In this document: positions 15,675 to 25,188 of the stretch, piece by piece
Numbering within the stretch: position 1 is the first letter of the stretch
Layout: every line of letters starts with the position of its first letter
DNA from: Fen-1258 sp041658245
GTDB lineage: Bacteria > Bacteroidota > Ignavibacteria > Ignavibacteriales > Melioribacteraceae
Reading direction: 5' to 3'
Assembly: GCA_041658245.1 (NCBI GenBank)
Contig: JBBAAM010000022.1
Span: forward strand, 1 to 53,126
DNA: 53,126 bases
Program-made: the position numbers and the translations under genes
The notes under the pieces: model-generated
Databases searched by the model: none
What the model was told of the DNA's origin: nothing
What the model saw: only the letters and a program-made list of their open reading frames with translations

Positions 15675-16514
15675 CTAACTCAAAATATCTTTCTTTATAA
15701 ATATGTAAGTCGTGATAAGATATAATCCCGCAATATGCCCCAGAAGAATCCAAGTAGAATTTAATATGTCGCTGTAATCAACTGGATCCCGGAAGAAACC
15801 ATCCCATTGAAACATATGACTGGTGAAAAAATAAGGACGCAGATTTTGAAGAAACTCCACCGGAAGAGCCGATAGAATTAATAGAATAAAAATTAACGCC
15901 ATTGTGGAAACAATTGGTCCTATTGCATTTTGAACAAGTGAAGAAAATAAAATAGCAAAACAAATTACAGTTGTCATACTTAAAACAGCAAATGCAAATG
16001 CGCCTAAGAACCGCCATAGAATATCGTTCTCGGCGATAATCACTATTCCGCCGCCGCCAAATGAAAGAAGCGGACCGGAGCCAAAGATTATTAAACTAAC
16101 TCCAATACTTAGAAATGCAAGCCATACTAATAGAACTACTACATAAATAAGTCCGGCTATAAATTTTGCTGTAACAACTTGCAAACGGGAAGCGGGACGT
16201 GTAAGAAGCATTCGATATGTTCCTGCAGTAGCTTCGCCGGCAAGAAGATCTCCTCCGACAAGAACAATCAGGAAGGGAACGTGAATTATCAAAGCGCCCA
16301 AAATCAAATGGGCAATGAAATATCCGTTAAATAAATTTCCAACCACTATGAAAGATTGTTCAAAGCTCCTCAATTGGCTGTCAATCATTTTTTGTCCGGT
16401 AAAGTAAAGTGCCAATTGAACTATAAGAGTGAGAAGCCCGATCGCAATAAACCCAATATATGTTCTCCACTTCTTAAACATTTTTTGAAGTTCAAGCCAA
16501 ATTAATGTGATCAT
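15675..16514 (-). CDS. ABC-2 type transporter permease
   Basis: The 279-residue integral membrane protein has six predicted membrane segments, starting at residues ~16-36, then ~60-85, and a set through the C-terminal half. The ABC-2 permease pattern TAGTYRMLLTRPASRLQVVTA lies at residues ~95-115. It overlaps the ATPase gene by 4 bases (ATGA). Together they would form a heterotetrameric exporter of the ABC-2/NatAB type. The substrate is unknown. Confidence 0.88.
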   Translation of the reverse strand: MITLIWLELQKMFKKWRTYIGFIAIGLLTLIVQLALYFTGQKMIDSQLRSFEQSFIVVGNLFNGYFIAHLILGALIIHVPFLIVLVGGDLLAGEATAGTYRMLLTRPASRLQVVTAKFIAGLIYVVVLLVWLAFLSIGVSLIIFGSGPLLSFGGGGIVIIAENDILWRFLGAFAFAVLSMTTVICFAILFSSLVQNAIGPIVSTMALIFILLILSALPVEFLQNLRPYFFTSHMFQWDGFFRDPVDYSDILNSTWILLGHIAGLYLITTYIFIKKDILS

Positions 16515-17437
16515 TTAGCTCCTCCTTCCGTAATTCTTAAGAAGTAATCTTCGAGAGAACGAACCGGAACAACCGCGCTTACTAATATTCCTTTCTCAAT
16601 TAAATACTTATTTAGCAGTGCAATTTCATTTTTCGTTAATTCAAAATTAATTTCACTCTTTGATATTGACTTAAAATTTCCTTTCCACTTAGATTCATTT
16701 ACTGTTCTCATCGCATCTTCAATCTTATCTACTTCGAATGTTACAACAACCTTTTCGCTCTTTAGGAGTTCTTCAACTGTTCCTTCAACTTGTGTGGTTC
16801 CTTTACTAATAATGATCATTCTTGTTGCAATTAACTCAACTTCGTGAAGAATGTGAGACGATAGAAAAATTGTTTTCCCTTTTTCTCTGCTTAGATAAAT
16901 TATCAAATCACGAATCTCTTTCATCCCTTGAGGATCGAGACCGGTTGTTGGTTCATCGAGTATGATCAATTCGGGATCGTGAAGAAGAGCTTGCGCAAGA
17001 CCGAGACGCTGTTTCATTCCGTGGGAATAAGTTTTCACTTTACTTTTGTATCGCTTCTCAAGACCAACCAATTCCAGCATATCCATAATTTTTTTCTTTG
17101 AAGTATCTGTGCCGGAAAGTTTACCAAGAATTTCTAAATTCTTATATGCAGATAGATAAAGATAAAAATCAGGCTTCTCTACAATTGCGCCGATCTTCGA
17201 AAAAATTTCTTTTCTGTTTTTTGTAATGGACTTACCAAAAATTTTCATCTCGCCGCTTGTTGGTTTGATTAGCGAGAGCAGCATTCTAATTGTTGTGCTT
17301 TTACCGGCTCCGTTCGGTCCTAAAAATCCAAACACATCTCCGCGGTAAACATTTAGATCAAGATTGTTAACCGCCGTAAGACTGCCAAATTTTTTAGTGA
17401 GTCCGCGAACTTCAATTACTTGTTCGGAATTCAACAT
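16511..17437 (-). CDS. ABC transporter ATP-binding protein
   Basis: The 308-residue protein has a complete nucleotide-binding domain: Walker A GPNGAGKST at 40-48, signature YSHGMKQRL near 143, Walker B LIILDEPTTGLDP near 160, and the H-loop SSHIL. The C-terminal ~90 residues are the accessory domain seen in ABC-2 exporter ATPases. It pairs with the overlapping permease and is the first gene of a three-gene unit that ends with the LolA-like protein. Its subgroup is close to the drug, lipid or Na export ATPases, but the substrate cannot be named. Confidence 0.93.
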   Translation of the reverse strand: MLNSEQVIEVRGLTKKFGSLTAVNNLDLNVYRGDVFGFLGPNGAGKSTTIRMLLSLIKPTSGEMKIFGKSITKNRKEIFSKIGAIVEKPDFYLYLSAYKNLEILGKLSGTDTSKKKIMDMLELVGLEKRYKSKVKTYSHGMKQRLGLAQALLHDPELIILDEPTTGLDPQGMKEIRDLIIYLSREKGKTIFLSSHILHEVELIATRMIIISKGTTQVEGTVEELLKSEKVVVTFEVDKIEDAMRTVNESKWKGNFKSISKSEINFELTKNEIALLNKYLIEKGILVSAVVPVRSLEDYFLRITEGGAK

Positions 17438-17510
17438 AACTCCATTTGTTTGATGATTAAGACGAATGGACAGTATTAATGTTGTACTTACCGTCCTTCA
17501 ATTAAACAAA

Positions 17511-19298
17511 TTATTCCGTCAGCTTTTTCTTTCCGAATTGATACTCGAGAGGAATAAATTTTGCAATAAGAAAAGAAGGAACAGCGGCAACAACAACCCA
17601 GATGAAAAATAATTTATAACCTACCGCTTCTTGAATTAATCCGCTGATCATACCGGACAGCATCATACCAAGCGCCATAAAGCCGGTTGCTATTGCATAG
17701 TGAGAAGTTTTGTATTCGCCCTCTGATACATAAATCATATACATAAGTAATGCAGTAAATCCAAAACCATAACCAAATTGTTCTATTGCTACGCATGAAT
17801 AAATAATCCAAATATTATTTGGCTGGGCATAAGCCATATAAACATAAAGCAGATCCGGAATGTTAATAGCAATAAGCATTGGCCAGAGCCAGAATCTCAA
17901 TCCTTTTATTGAGATTGCAAATCCTCCAAGAAGTCCGCCGATAACTAATGCAATAATGCCTATGGTTCCATAAATAAAACCTACATCAGATGTAGTTAAT
18001 CCTAATCCACCTGTCTCTTTGTTATCCAGCATGAACGGTGCTGCCATCTTTACTAACTGCGCTTCACCGAAATGAAACAGCAGCAAAAACGCAATTACAA
18101 TTATTATCTTCTTCTTTTCAAAGAAGCGGAAAAAGGTTCTGAAAAATTCTTTCATTACAGAACTTTGCCTATTCACTCCTATGTGTTTATCTGTTATCGG
18201 TTTGGGTAATATTACTTTGTGATAAATAAAAAAGAGAACAAAAAGAATTCCAATTACTGAAAATGTGAAAACCCAAGCGAGAGGTACTTTATCTACCTTA
18301 GCTTGAAATGTTGCCTCAGTTTTTTTTGCAATAGTTGAGTCAAGTTGAAAAACAGCAAATGCAGGTTTATTCCAATTGTAAGCAGTAAACTTTAATGTTT
18401 TACCTTCGATTATTTTTATTCCGTGATTCCCTTCTATATAATCTAAGTTTACTATATACTCATCATCTTTATCCGGCTGCTTTGAAAGATAAAATTTCAC
18501 TATCCCAATATTTCCTACAAGATCAGTCCGCGTAGTTGTATCTGAAATAACACTCCGCTCTTTAATAAAACCGTTCATGATATTAAAGTTATGAGCAAAG
18601 GTTGAATAGAAATCTGCAGACTCTCTTGTTTGAGGACGGGTGCTGATTTCTAAATAAGAAGGATTTGCTATCAATCTTAAATTTCCGCTTAACTGTTTCG
18701 CTCCAATTGAGTCAATTTTAATTGTCTCTTCAAAAAATTTATTTGGATTAGCAATTACTTTAAGTTCCGCAGGACCAAGTGCCAACGTGCTTTCCAAATA
18801 TCCGGCAAATATTACAAGCAATCCTTGTCCTGCAATCATTGCAACTCGATAAAATGTACTTCTTATTCCGACAAAAAAAGATTGCTGACTTTCGGAAAGT
18901 GCAAGCATATAGAAACCATCGGCGGAGATATCATGTGTTGCAGAGCTGAATGCTATCAGCCAAAAAAATGCAAGTGTAAATTGAAAGAAATCGGGCATCG
19001 GAATTGTGAATGCAACACCTGCCATTCCTGCGCCGATAAACAATTGCATTGTGTAGATCCAAAATCGTTTTGTTTTTAAAATATCAACGATTGGGCTCCA
19101 CAAAGGTTTGATCACCCACGGCAGATAAAGCCAGCTTGTATACAAAGCAATGTCTGCATTAGAAATTCCAAGACGTTTATACATGATCACTGAAACTGTA
19201 ATCACTATAGCATATGGTAACCCTTCTGCAATATAGAGAGTGGGAATCCAGCTCCATGGATTTTTATTCTTATGTGTTTTTATTTTTTCTTCGGTCAT
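17511..19298 (-). CDS. AmpG-like MFS transporter with large extracytoplasmic insertion
   Basis: The 595-residue protein has the PAT/AmpG pattern of the major facilitator superfamily: LYIAEGLPYAIV at ~21-32, YTSWLYLPWVIKPLWSPIVD at ~53-72, and SSATHDISADGFYML. The usual length is ~420-500. The excess is one segment of ~165 residues (about 172-338) between the N-terminal and C-terminal membrane bundles. It is hydrophilic, beta-rich and probably periplasmic. AmpG imports muropeptides for recycling; sugar or peptide import is likely here, but the insertion may alter specificity. The gene stands alone and faces a lipoprotein gene. Confidence 0.82.
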   Translation of the reverse strand: MTEEKIKTHKNKNPWSWIPTLYIAEGLPYAIVITVSVIMYKRLGISNADIALYTSWLYLPWVIKPLWSPIVDILKTKRFWIYTMQLFIGAGMAGVAFTIPMPDFFQFTLAFFWLIAFSSATHDISADGFYMLALSESQQSFFVGIRSTFYRVAMIAGQGLLVIFAGYLESTLALGPAELKVIANPNKFFEETIKIDSIGAKQLSGNLRLIANPSYLEISTRPQTRESADFYSTFAHNFNIMNGFIKERSVISDTTTRTDLVGNIGIVKFYLSKQPDKDDEYIVNLDYIEGNHGIKIIEGKTLKFTAYNWNKPAFAVFQLDSTIAKKTEATFQAKVDKVPLAWVFTFSVIGILFVLFFIYHKVILPKPITDKHIGVNRQSSVMKEFFRTFFRFFEKKKIIIVIAFLLLFHFGEAQLVKMAAPFMLDNKETGGLGLTTSDVGFIYGTIGIIALVIGGLLGGFAISIKGLRFWLWPMLIAINIPDLLYVYMAYAQPNNIWIIYSCVAIEQFGYGFGFTALLMYMIYVSEGEYKTSHYAIATGFMALGMMLSGMISGLIQEAVGYKLFFIWVVVAAVPSFLIAKFIPLEYQFGKKKLTE

Positions 19299-19538
19299 TT
19301 GAATGCAATTGAATTATTGTTTTGACAAATTTATAAAAACTTTATTAGGAATCAGATTTTTTCGCTAATAAAATTGCACCTATTTCCGGCGGGTAGATGG
19401 TTGAATAAGATGAAGCAAGTTGCTACATTATAGCAGAACAAATTACATACTTCTGCTTTTTCTTCCTTATAGAATATTTCAACAGCAATCTAACTAATTG
19501 TTGAATAAATTTTTATTTCTAACCAGCAAGGAGGAATT

Positions 19539-19961
19539 ATGGCTGCTAAAAAAATACTTCTCTTGTTATTGATTTCAATTTGCATTTTGGTTGTTAATAG
19601 TTGCAAAGAGGATAACCCTGTTTCTCCGGAAGATCAATTGGTCGGGACATGGGTATTAACAAAACTTACAATGACCCGCCAGGGGCAAACCATTGTGCAA
19701 ACTCCTGCTGAGGCAGGTGTTCAGATAACACTTATTTTAAGGAGCAACAAGACTTACCAAATGACTCAAACAGATCAAAGTGGCACCGTAACTGAAACCG
19801 GAACCTGGAGCTCTACCGATAAAGAGATTTCAGTAAAAAGTAGTGATGGCACAACTGAGGTTGTACCTTATATCTTAGCCGGTAATAAATTATCTGTAAC
19901 TGTGCAAATAGAGGAGGGAGGAATTAAACTTCCGGTTATAATGGAATTTACGAAACAGTGA
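19539..19961 (+). CDS. Lipocalin-like lipoprotein
   Basis: The 140-residue protein has a lipoprotein signal with a lipobox-like LVVNSC and lipidated Cys22, then the spacer KEDNPVSPEDQ. The C-terminal ~110 residues match the small lipocalin-like domain pattern: LVGTWVLTKLTMTRQG, then SNKTYQMTQT, then GTWSSTDKEI. It is probably attached to the periplasmic or outer membrane. Ligand and role are unknown. A GGAGGA ribosome site precedes the ATG. Similar lipocalin-like lipoproteins occur in many copies per genome in this bacterial group. Confidence 0.78.
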   Translation: MAAKKILLLLLISICILVVNSCKEDNPVSPEDQLVGTWVLTKLTMTRQGQTIVQTPAEAGVQITLILRSNKTYQMTQTDQSGTVTETGTWSSTDKEISVKSSDGTTEVVPYILAGNKLSVTVQIEEGGIKLPVIMEFTKQ

Positions 19962-20004
19962 TTTTTACAAATAGACTAACCTTCTCATAAAAAACGGAGG
20001 AGTT

Positions 20005-20478
20005 ATGCCAACCAAAATGTTAAAGGAATTTTTGGATCATAACAAAGTTAGGTATGTAAGCATCAATCATTCGCTCGCTTATACTTCTCAAGAAATTGCA
20101 GCTTCTGCTCATATTAAAGGTAAAGAACTAGCTAAGACTGTTTTAATTAAGATAGACGGGAAGTTAGCGATGTGTGTTTTGCCTGCATCGAACAAAGTTG
20201 ATTTTGATTTGTTGGAAAAATCTCTCGGCGGTAAAAATGCAAGATTGGCAAACGAAGTTGAGTTCAAAGATAAATTTCAGGAGTGTGAAGTCGGTGCAAT
20301 GCCCCCGTTTGGTAATCTTTACGGATTAGATGTTTATGCTGAAGAGAGTTTGGCAAAAGATAAAGAAATTGCGTTCAATGCGTGCAGTCATACTGAGTTG
20401 ATTCAAATGTCTTATCAGGATTTTGAACGATTGGCTAAGCCAAAGATGATGAAATTCTCTTATCACACAAAACTATAA
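20005..20478 (+). CDS. YbaK/EbsC-type aminoacyl-tRNA deacylase
   Basis: The 157-residue protein is a stand-alone YbaK/ProX editing domain that hydrolyses mischarged aminoacyl-tRNA in the cytoplasm. Visible features are the conserved Lys44 in KELAKTVLIKIDGK, the VLPASNKVDFDLL strand-helix, GAMPPFGNLYG, and the C-terminal MSYQDFERL segment. The pattern is nearer to the general YbaK group than to true Cys-tRNA(Pro) YbaK, so the tRNA and amino acid are open. It has a good GGAGG ribosome site and follows the lipoprotein gene by 43 bases. Confidence 0.88.
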   Translation: MPTKMLKEFLDHNKVRYVSINHSLAYTSQEIAASAHIKGKELAKTVLIKIDGKLAMCVLPASNKVDFDLLEKSLGGKNARLANEVEFKDKFQECEVGAMPPFGNLYGLDVYAEESLAKDKEIAFNACSHTELIQMSYQDFERLAKPKMMKFSYHTKL

Positions 20479-20635
20479 CATGAACATTAAAGCGGTGTGG
20501 TGATGATTTAATTCACATATAAATTTCTCTCAATTATCAGAGTTGTACTCCAAAAATTTAATTATCTATTACCAAACATATGTTGGATAATTTCATGTTT
20601 TAGTTTATTATTCGATTAAATTTCTTCGCAAAATT

Positions 20636-21397
20636 TTGAAACTAAAAATTACTATCCTCATATTATTTTTATTCGTACAAACTTCGGCCCAGCATATAAC
20701 AATCTGCAAAGCATACACACAAGCCGGTGAACCGATTGATATCATTTACTCAAAAAATATTTCCCTTAACCAAACTATCTGTTTTCTGCTTAACACCGGA
20801 AACAAAAAAATTCCCGGCAGCGCTGTCTTTCTTTTTATAGATAGAACAGCCGAAGGATCAAAACAAAATCAATTTAATAAAGTTTATAGGATTGAAAAGG
20901 ACAAGAATTGGCTCGCATGCAATTTCAAATTTGCAAAAGACGGAAAGTTTGAGATTTATTTTACCGATGCCAACCAAAACCGAATAGCCACAACAACTAT
21001 TATTGTCGGTAATTATAAAGAAACCTTAAAGGAAGAATCCGTAACTGCTAATAACAATGCAAACGTTGAAGCAGTTTTTTGTGAGAATGTTTTATCCGGC
21101 ATTCCAATAAATCCAAAACAAAATGTATCATTGAAATCAGATGGCGGTTTGGTCTGTTTATACTTGAAAAGCAACAGCCCGCTTAACACCGAACGTATTC
21201 ATGTTACCATTATGCGTAAAAGTAATTACAGCATTGATTACGATGAATTTGTTGCTTCTAAAAAATATCAGTTAAACTCTGACTGGGAAGATGTTTTTTT
21301 CAAATATACATTTACTAAAACCGGAGAATATAAGTTCTCTGTTGCCGATGAAAAGGAATTATTAATCAAAACGGCTTATATTACAGTTATAAATTGA
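20636..21397 (+). CDS. Secreted protein of unknown family with two similar beta-sandwich halves
   Basis: The 253-residue protein starts at a TTG codon, which places a proper signal peptide (MKLKITILILFLFVQTSAQ) at the N-terminus. No ATG gives this. The mature part falls into two halves of ~110 residues. Each has a hydrophobic strand with an Arg (VFLFIDRT, HVTIMRKS), a Y-x-(I/L) motif before a W, and a closing G-x-(F/Y)-x-F/I strand ending in T-x-I-x-V. That looks like a duplicated Ig-like fold. It lies 22 bases before rfbA, so the two may be co-transcribed. Function unknown. Confidence 0.65.
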   Translation: MKLKITILILFLFVQTSAQHITICKAYTQAGEPIDIIYSKNISLNQTICFLLNTGNKKIPGSAVFLFIDRTAEGSKQNQFNKVYRIEKDKNWLACNFKFAKDGKFEIYFTDANQNRIATTTIIVGNYKETLKEESVTANNNANVEAVFCENVLSGIPINPKQNVSLKSDGGLVCLYLKSNSPLNTERIHVTIMRKSNYSIDYDEFVASKKYQLNSDWEDVFFKYTFTKTGEYKFSVADEKELLIKTAYITVIN

Positions 21398-21419
21398 ACA
21401 AAGTAGAACGGAAAATTTT

Positions 21420-22283
21420 ATGAAAGGAATTATCTTAGCCGGGGGCTCCGGTACGCGGATGTATCCCGTAACCCGTGTTTATAGTAAACAACTTGTTACA
21501 ATTTACGATAAACCGCTTATCTACTATCCTCTATCTATATTAATGCTTGCCGGAATAAAAGAAATTTTGATCATCTCAAATGAAGAAACGATTCCTCTCT
21601 ACAAAAAACTTTTCGGTGACGGTTCACATGTTGGATTAAGAATTGAATATGCAATTCAATCTGCACCAAATGGTATTGCAGAATCATTTATCATCGGAGA
21701 AAAATTCATCGGGAAAGATTCTGTTTCTTTAATTCTTGGCGATAACATTTTTTACGGCACTCTAAATTTTTTCTATCGTTCCGTAGAACAACTTAAAAAC
21801 GGTGCAACAATTTTTGCTTATCAGGTAAATGACCCCGAGCGTTATGGAATTGTTGAATTCGATAAGAACGGAAAAGCAATAAGCATTGAAGAAAAACCGA
21901 AAACGCCTAAATCTAATTTTGCTGTTCCGGGGCTATATGTTTATGATAACAAAGTTGTTGGCATTTCAAAAAAACTAAAACCTTCTTCAAGAGGCGAACT
22001 TGAAATAACCGACGTGAACAAAAAATACTTAGATGCCGGTGAGTTACACGTTGAAAAGATTGGACGCGGAGTTGCATGGTTAGATACGGGAACTCCTGAA
22101 GCATTATTGAAAGCATCAAATTTTTTCGGAGTTATTGAGGATAGACAAGGATTGAAAGTCGCTTGTATTGAGGAGATAGCTTATCAAAAAGGATTCATAA
22201 ATAGACAAGAATTTCATTCTCTTATAGATAGCATACCAAAATCTTTGTACCGTGATTACCTGGAAAAAATTATCAATGAATAA
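21420..22283 (+). CDS. rfbA: Glucose-1-phosphate thymidylyltransferase
   Basis: RfbA/RmlA makes dTDP-glucose from glucose-1-phosphate and dTTP, the first step to dTDP-rhamnose and other deoxysugars. The 287-residue protein has the family length and motifs: LAGGSGTRMYPVTR near the N-terminus, LGDNIFYG with the metal-binding Asp, RYGIVEFD, SIEEKPKTPKSNFAVPGLYV, RGELEITDVN and RGVAWLDTGT. The rest of the rml operon is absent from this window. Its neighbour is a secreted unknown protein. Confidence 0.95.
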   Translation: MKGIILAGGSGTRMYPVTRVYSKQLVTIYDKPLIYYPLSILMLAGIKEILIISNEETIPLYKKLFGDGSHVGLRIEYAIQSAPNGIAESFIIGEKFIGKDSVSLILGDNIFYGTLNFFYRSVEQLKNGATIFAYQVNDPERYGIVEFDKNGKAISIEEKPKTPKSNFAVPGLYVYDNKVVGISKKLKPSSRGELEITDVNKKYLDAGELHVEKIGRGVAWLDTGTPEALLKASNFFGVIEDRQGLKVACIEEIAYQKGFINRQEFHSLIDSIPKSLYRDYLEKIINE

Positions 22284-22342
22284 TTAAATGTAATCACACT
22301 TTTCCTCGCAAGAGTAAAAAAAATTGAAAGAATATTTATTTG

Positions 22343-22744
22343 ATGAAATATAGTTCGCCTTCAAAGTTATTATTAATTGTATTAGGATGGATATTTGTTG
22401 GTCTTGGCGTGATCGGTATTTTTCTTCCTCTGATGCCTACAACAATTTTTATGATCATTGCGGCATGGTGTTTTGCAAGGAGTTCCGAAAAGTTTTATAA
22501 CTGGTTGATCTACCATCCAAGATTCGGAAAAACGGTTCGTGATTTCTACGAGAAAAAAGGTATGTCGCTAAAATCCAAAATAACGTCTATAGTTATGATG
22601 ACAACAGCAATCAGTATTTCTGCAATCTTTTTTACACAAAGAGTATTTGTTAGAATAATACTTTTCTCCATAGCTGTCGGGGTAGCAATATATATAGCTT
22701 CCTTGAAAACGATTAAATCTGATGTCTCCACGCAGGAAGATTAA
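22343..22744 (+). CDS. DUF454 (YbaN-like) inner-membrane protein
   Basis: The 133-residue protein has three membrane segments. The DUF454 signature is clear: GWIFVGLGVIGIFLPLMPTT, then a WCFARSSEKFYNWLIYHPRFG segment (split here by a strand break) and DFYEKKGMSLKSK. The ATG at 22343 is used; a TTG precedes it directly and is less likely. The family has no known activity. The 110-bp gap to the following coiled-coil gene argues for a separate promoter. Confidence 0.88.
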   Translation: MKYSSPSKLLLIVLGWIFVGLGVIGIFLPLMPTTIFMIIAAWCFARSSEKFYNWLIYHPRFGKTVRDFYEKKGMSLKSKITSIVMMTTAISISAIFFTQRVFVRIILFSIAVGVAIYIASLKTIKSDVSTQED

Positions 22745-22853
22745 TAATGGAAAAGTCTGCCCGTTTATTAATAAAAATAGAGATACATTTCACAAAGTTT
22801 ATTATCTTTACCAGGAATAAATATAACCAGCCAATCATGGGAGTAGCTATAAG

Positions 22854-24494
22854 ATGAGTCTCTTTTCATCTAAGACAAAAAGTGAAATAGAAAAACTTGT
22901 TGAAGAGAATGATGAACTTAAGAATACGCTCCATACAGTTCTTCAGAAACACCAGAATCTTATTGAACTAGACAACAAACTTACCGAAGCACGTAACCAG
23001 TTTAACGAACTTCAGAAGCAAGCTGAGGAATTCAAAAATGAAATTGATTCTAAGACCGGAATGGTCCGTGAATTGACCAATTCCATAGAATCTTTGGAAG
23101 AGAAAAAATCTCTCTTTGTAACTCAAACAGAGGAATATGCCGCAAGCGGATTAGATGCCCGCAAAGATGAGATTGACAATCTTAATAAACACTACAATGA
23201 TTTAAAATTTTCTTATGAAAACCTCTTAAATGAATATAGTTCAGTCCAGCAAAACGTTGCCTCGTTACGCCTTGAAGAAGAAAAACTGAGCAGGATTATC
23301 GGTCAATACGGCGGAAGCATTGATGAATCCATAACCCGAGTTAAAGAAATCGAAACAGAACTTATCGAGCAGATTTCTCAGCAAAGAGCCGAAGAAGTTA
23401 AACGCAGCGCAACCATAAAAGCATTAGATGAAAAAATAACTTTATCTGAGGATATTAAATCAAATCTTGAATTATCTCTTTCTGCCATTGTTGGACAGCT
23501 TGCCGAAAAAGAAAAATTATTTGCCGAGTATTCAAACCAAAAAGATTCTCTTTCTGAAGAACTTAGAGCAAAACAAAAAGAATATGACGGATTGGATTTA
23601 AGATTCAATTTTGCTAAAGAGAATGCTCAAAAATTGGAAACTGACGTGTATGCTTTATCCGAAAAAAGAAATTCTCTCTCCGATGAAATTCATAAATATG
23701 AAGTTGTTAGGAATGAAATTCAGGAAAAGATCTTGCTTTATAGAAACGAAGAAGAAAATTATTCCGAATCACTTAAGCAAAAACAAAATGCAATCGAAGA
23801 AATTGAAAAACGTAAATTCGAAGTTGAAGAAGCGCATCTTGTAGTTGAAAATAATTTTTCGCAGGTGCTTCTCAAATTTACCGAAGAGCTCAGCGCCGCT
23901 AAAAACAGATTGAGTTCTCTGCGACAGGACGTTTTAGATAAAGAAAAAGAACTCAACAGCAAAGAGAAAATTCTTCTTGAAAAAACCACTCAGATAGCTG
24001 AATACGGCGGGATGACGAAAGTATTACAAAAAGAACGAGCAGCAACTGAACAGTTTATGAGGAATCTTAAAGAAGAATTTTCCGAATTAAACGACGAGGT
24101 CTTAAAACTTAAAGACGAAGCGAATAAGCAAAAAATTAATATGCAGCAGCTTCGTTCAGAAACTTCTTCTATAGAAATTAAAAAGGAATCTTTGGAAAAA
24201 GAAATTAAACAATTATTTAATCAGACCAGCGAAAATTTTTCCGGATTAAAGGAGAACAAACAAAAGCTAAGTCTTGAGGTTGCACAAAGCTCACGCGAAC
24301 TTGATGAATTAAAAGAACATATTTCCAAAATGAGGAATGAACTGCGCGATCTTAAAGCCGAAACCGTTAATGTTGAAACACGAAAAGAAGAGTTTACTGC
24401 AAAAATTTCCGAATTAATAGCTATGGAAAAAAATCTAAAGTATAAAATCACGGAACACGAAAAAAAGATCAGCAGCTCGGAAGACAAAAGGTAA
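22854..24494 (+). CDS. Long coiled-coil protein
   Basis: The 546-residue protein is Glu/Lys-rich with heptad patterns over nearly its full length, from ~residue 8 to 540. It lacks a signal peptide, membrane segment, Walker motifs and the head domains of SMC proteins, so it is not an SMC. Short breaks occur at GQYGGSID (~150) and AEYGGMTK (~383), two similar QYGG/EYGG hinges. A structural or scaffold role in the cytoplasm is likely. It precedes the Dlt-like cassette by 270 bases, and I see no direct link. Confidence 0.7.
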   Translation: MSLFSSKTKSEIEKLVEENDELKNTLHTVLQKHQNLIELDNKLTEARNQFNELQKQAEEFKNEIDSKTGMVRELTNSIESLEEKKSLFVTQTEEYAASGLDARKDEIDNLNKHYNDLKFSYENLLNEYSSVQQNVASLRLEEEKLSRIIGQYGGSIDESITRVKEIETELIEQISQQRAEEVKRSATIKALDEKITLSEDIKSNLELSLSAIVGQLAEKEKLFAEYSNQKDSLSEELRAKQKEYDGLDLRFNFAKENAQKLETDVYALSEKRNSLSDEIHKYEVVRNEIQEKILLYRNEEENYSESLKQKQNAIEEIEKRKFEVEEAHLVVENNFSQVLLKFTEELSAAKNRLSSLRQDVLDKEKELNSKEKILLEKTTQIAEYGGMTKVLQKERAATEQFMRNLKEEFSELNDEVLKLKDEANKQKINMQQLRSETSSIEIKKESLEKEIKQLFNQTSENFSGLKENKQKLSLEVAQSSRELDELKEHISKMRNELRDLKAETVNVETRKEEFTAKISELIAMEKNLKYKITEHEKKISSSEDKR

Positions 24495-24763
24495 TTTAAT
24501 ATTGTTGAATAATTACGCCTGCATTGTTACAATTTATTATAGATTTTTGATTTTTTTCTGATTAAAATTATTTTGTATGCATATTAACTTCATACTTTCA
24601 AAATTTGTTTTCAATTTTTTTTATATGCCCAGCGCTTCTTTATGGCTGATCTGACCGACTAATATTAAAACTGTTAAGACAAATCAACAGGCAAAAGACA
24701 CTCTTCGTTACTGCACAAAAAGATTTGAATTATTTTTTATAAATAAGAATGGATGATTATTAA

Positions 24764-25156
24764 ATGGAACAGGAGAATAAGTTTAGACAACCCTTGATCA
24801 TTCTTGGAGTTACAATTGTAATTCTTTATGCGATCTCCTTCATTAACTTAGATTACGAAATTCCGGTGATCAATTTTAAATTGAAGAGTGTTGATTTACT
24901 TAGCGACATCAAAGAAGTATCAGCAACCGAACCACAGTTATTAAATCAACTTGATCAAAAAGTGAATCCCGCTTTACTTAAGATTCAACTAGCTTTATTA
25001 GATAATATGAATATTTTTTCGCCTGCATTTTCATTTTTTGAAAATCTGCCGGATAAAACCGACTACTCAAGTCTTACTATTTTTCAAGGAAGAAAAACGC
25101 CGATAACAGGTAATATCAACCAGCTAAGCTATTCTTTTGATGCACTAAATAGATAA
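24764..25156 (+). CDS. Membrane-anchored protein, possible N-terminal remnant of an SGNH hydrolase
   Basis: The 130-residue protein has one membrane helix (residues ~9-27) and ~100 extracytoplasmic residues that end with TGNINQLSYSFDALNR and a stop. In similar cassettes elsewhere, a protein of this kind continues into a GDSL/SGNH esterase domain straight after a FDAL-like helix. That is my recollection of the family, not something shown here. If right, the catalytic part has been lost and only the anchor and linker remain. The gene precedes the AMP-ligase by 32 bases and would be first in the acylation cassette. It has no clear ribosome site. Confidence 0.55.
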   Translation: MEQENKFRQPLIILGVTIVILYAISFINLDYEIPVINFKLKSVDLLSDIKEVSATEPQLLNQLDQKVNPALLKIQLALLDNMNIFSPAFSFFENLPDKTDYSSLTIFQGRKTPITGNINQLSYSFDALNR

Positions 25157-25188
25157 TCAATTTGTGAATTAATATTTATTGAGATTGC

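Noticed and set aside
18825..19079. 84-codon cysteine-rich ORF that looks like a metallothionein
   Set aside because: It is fully antisense to the AmpG-like transporter and its Cys content follows from that gene's codons.
22854..24494. SMC or RecN-type ATPase
   Set aside because: The protein is coiled coil throughout, without Walker A, Walker B or signature motifs.
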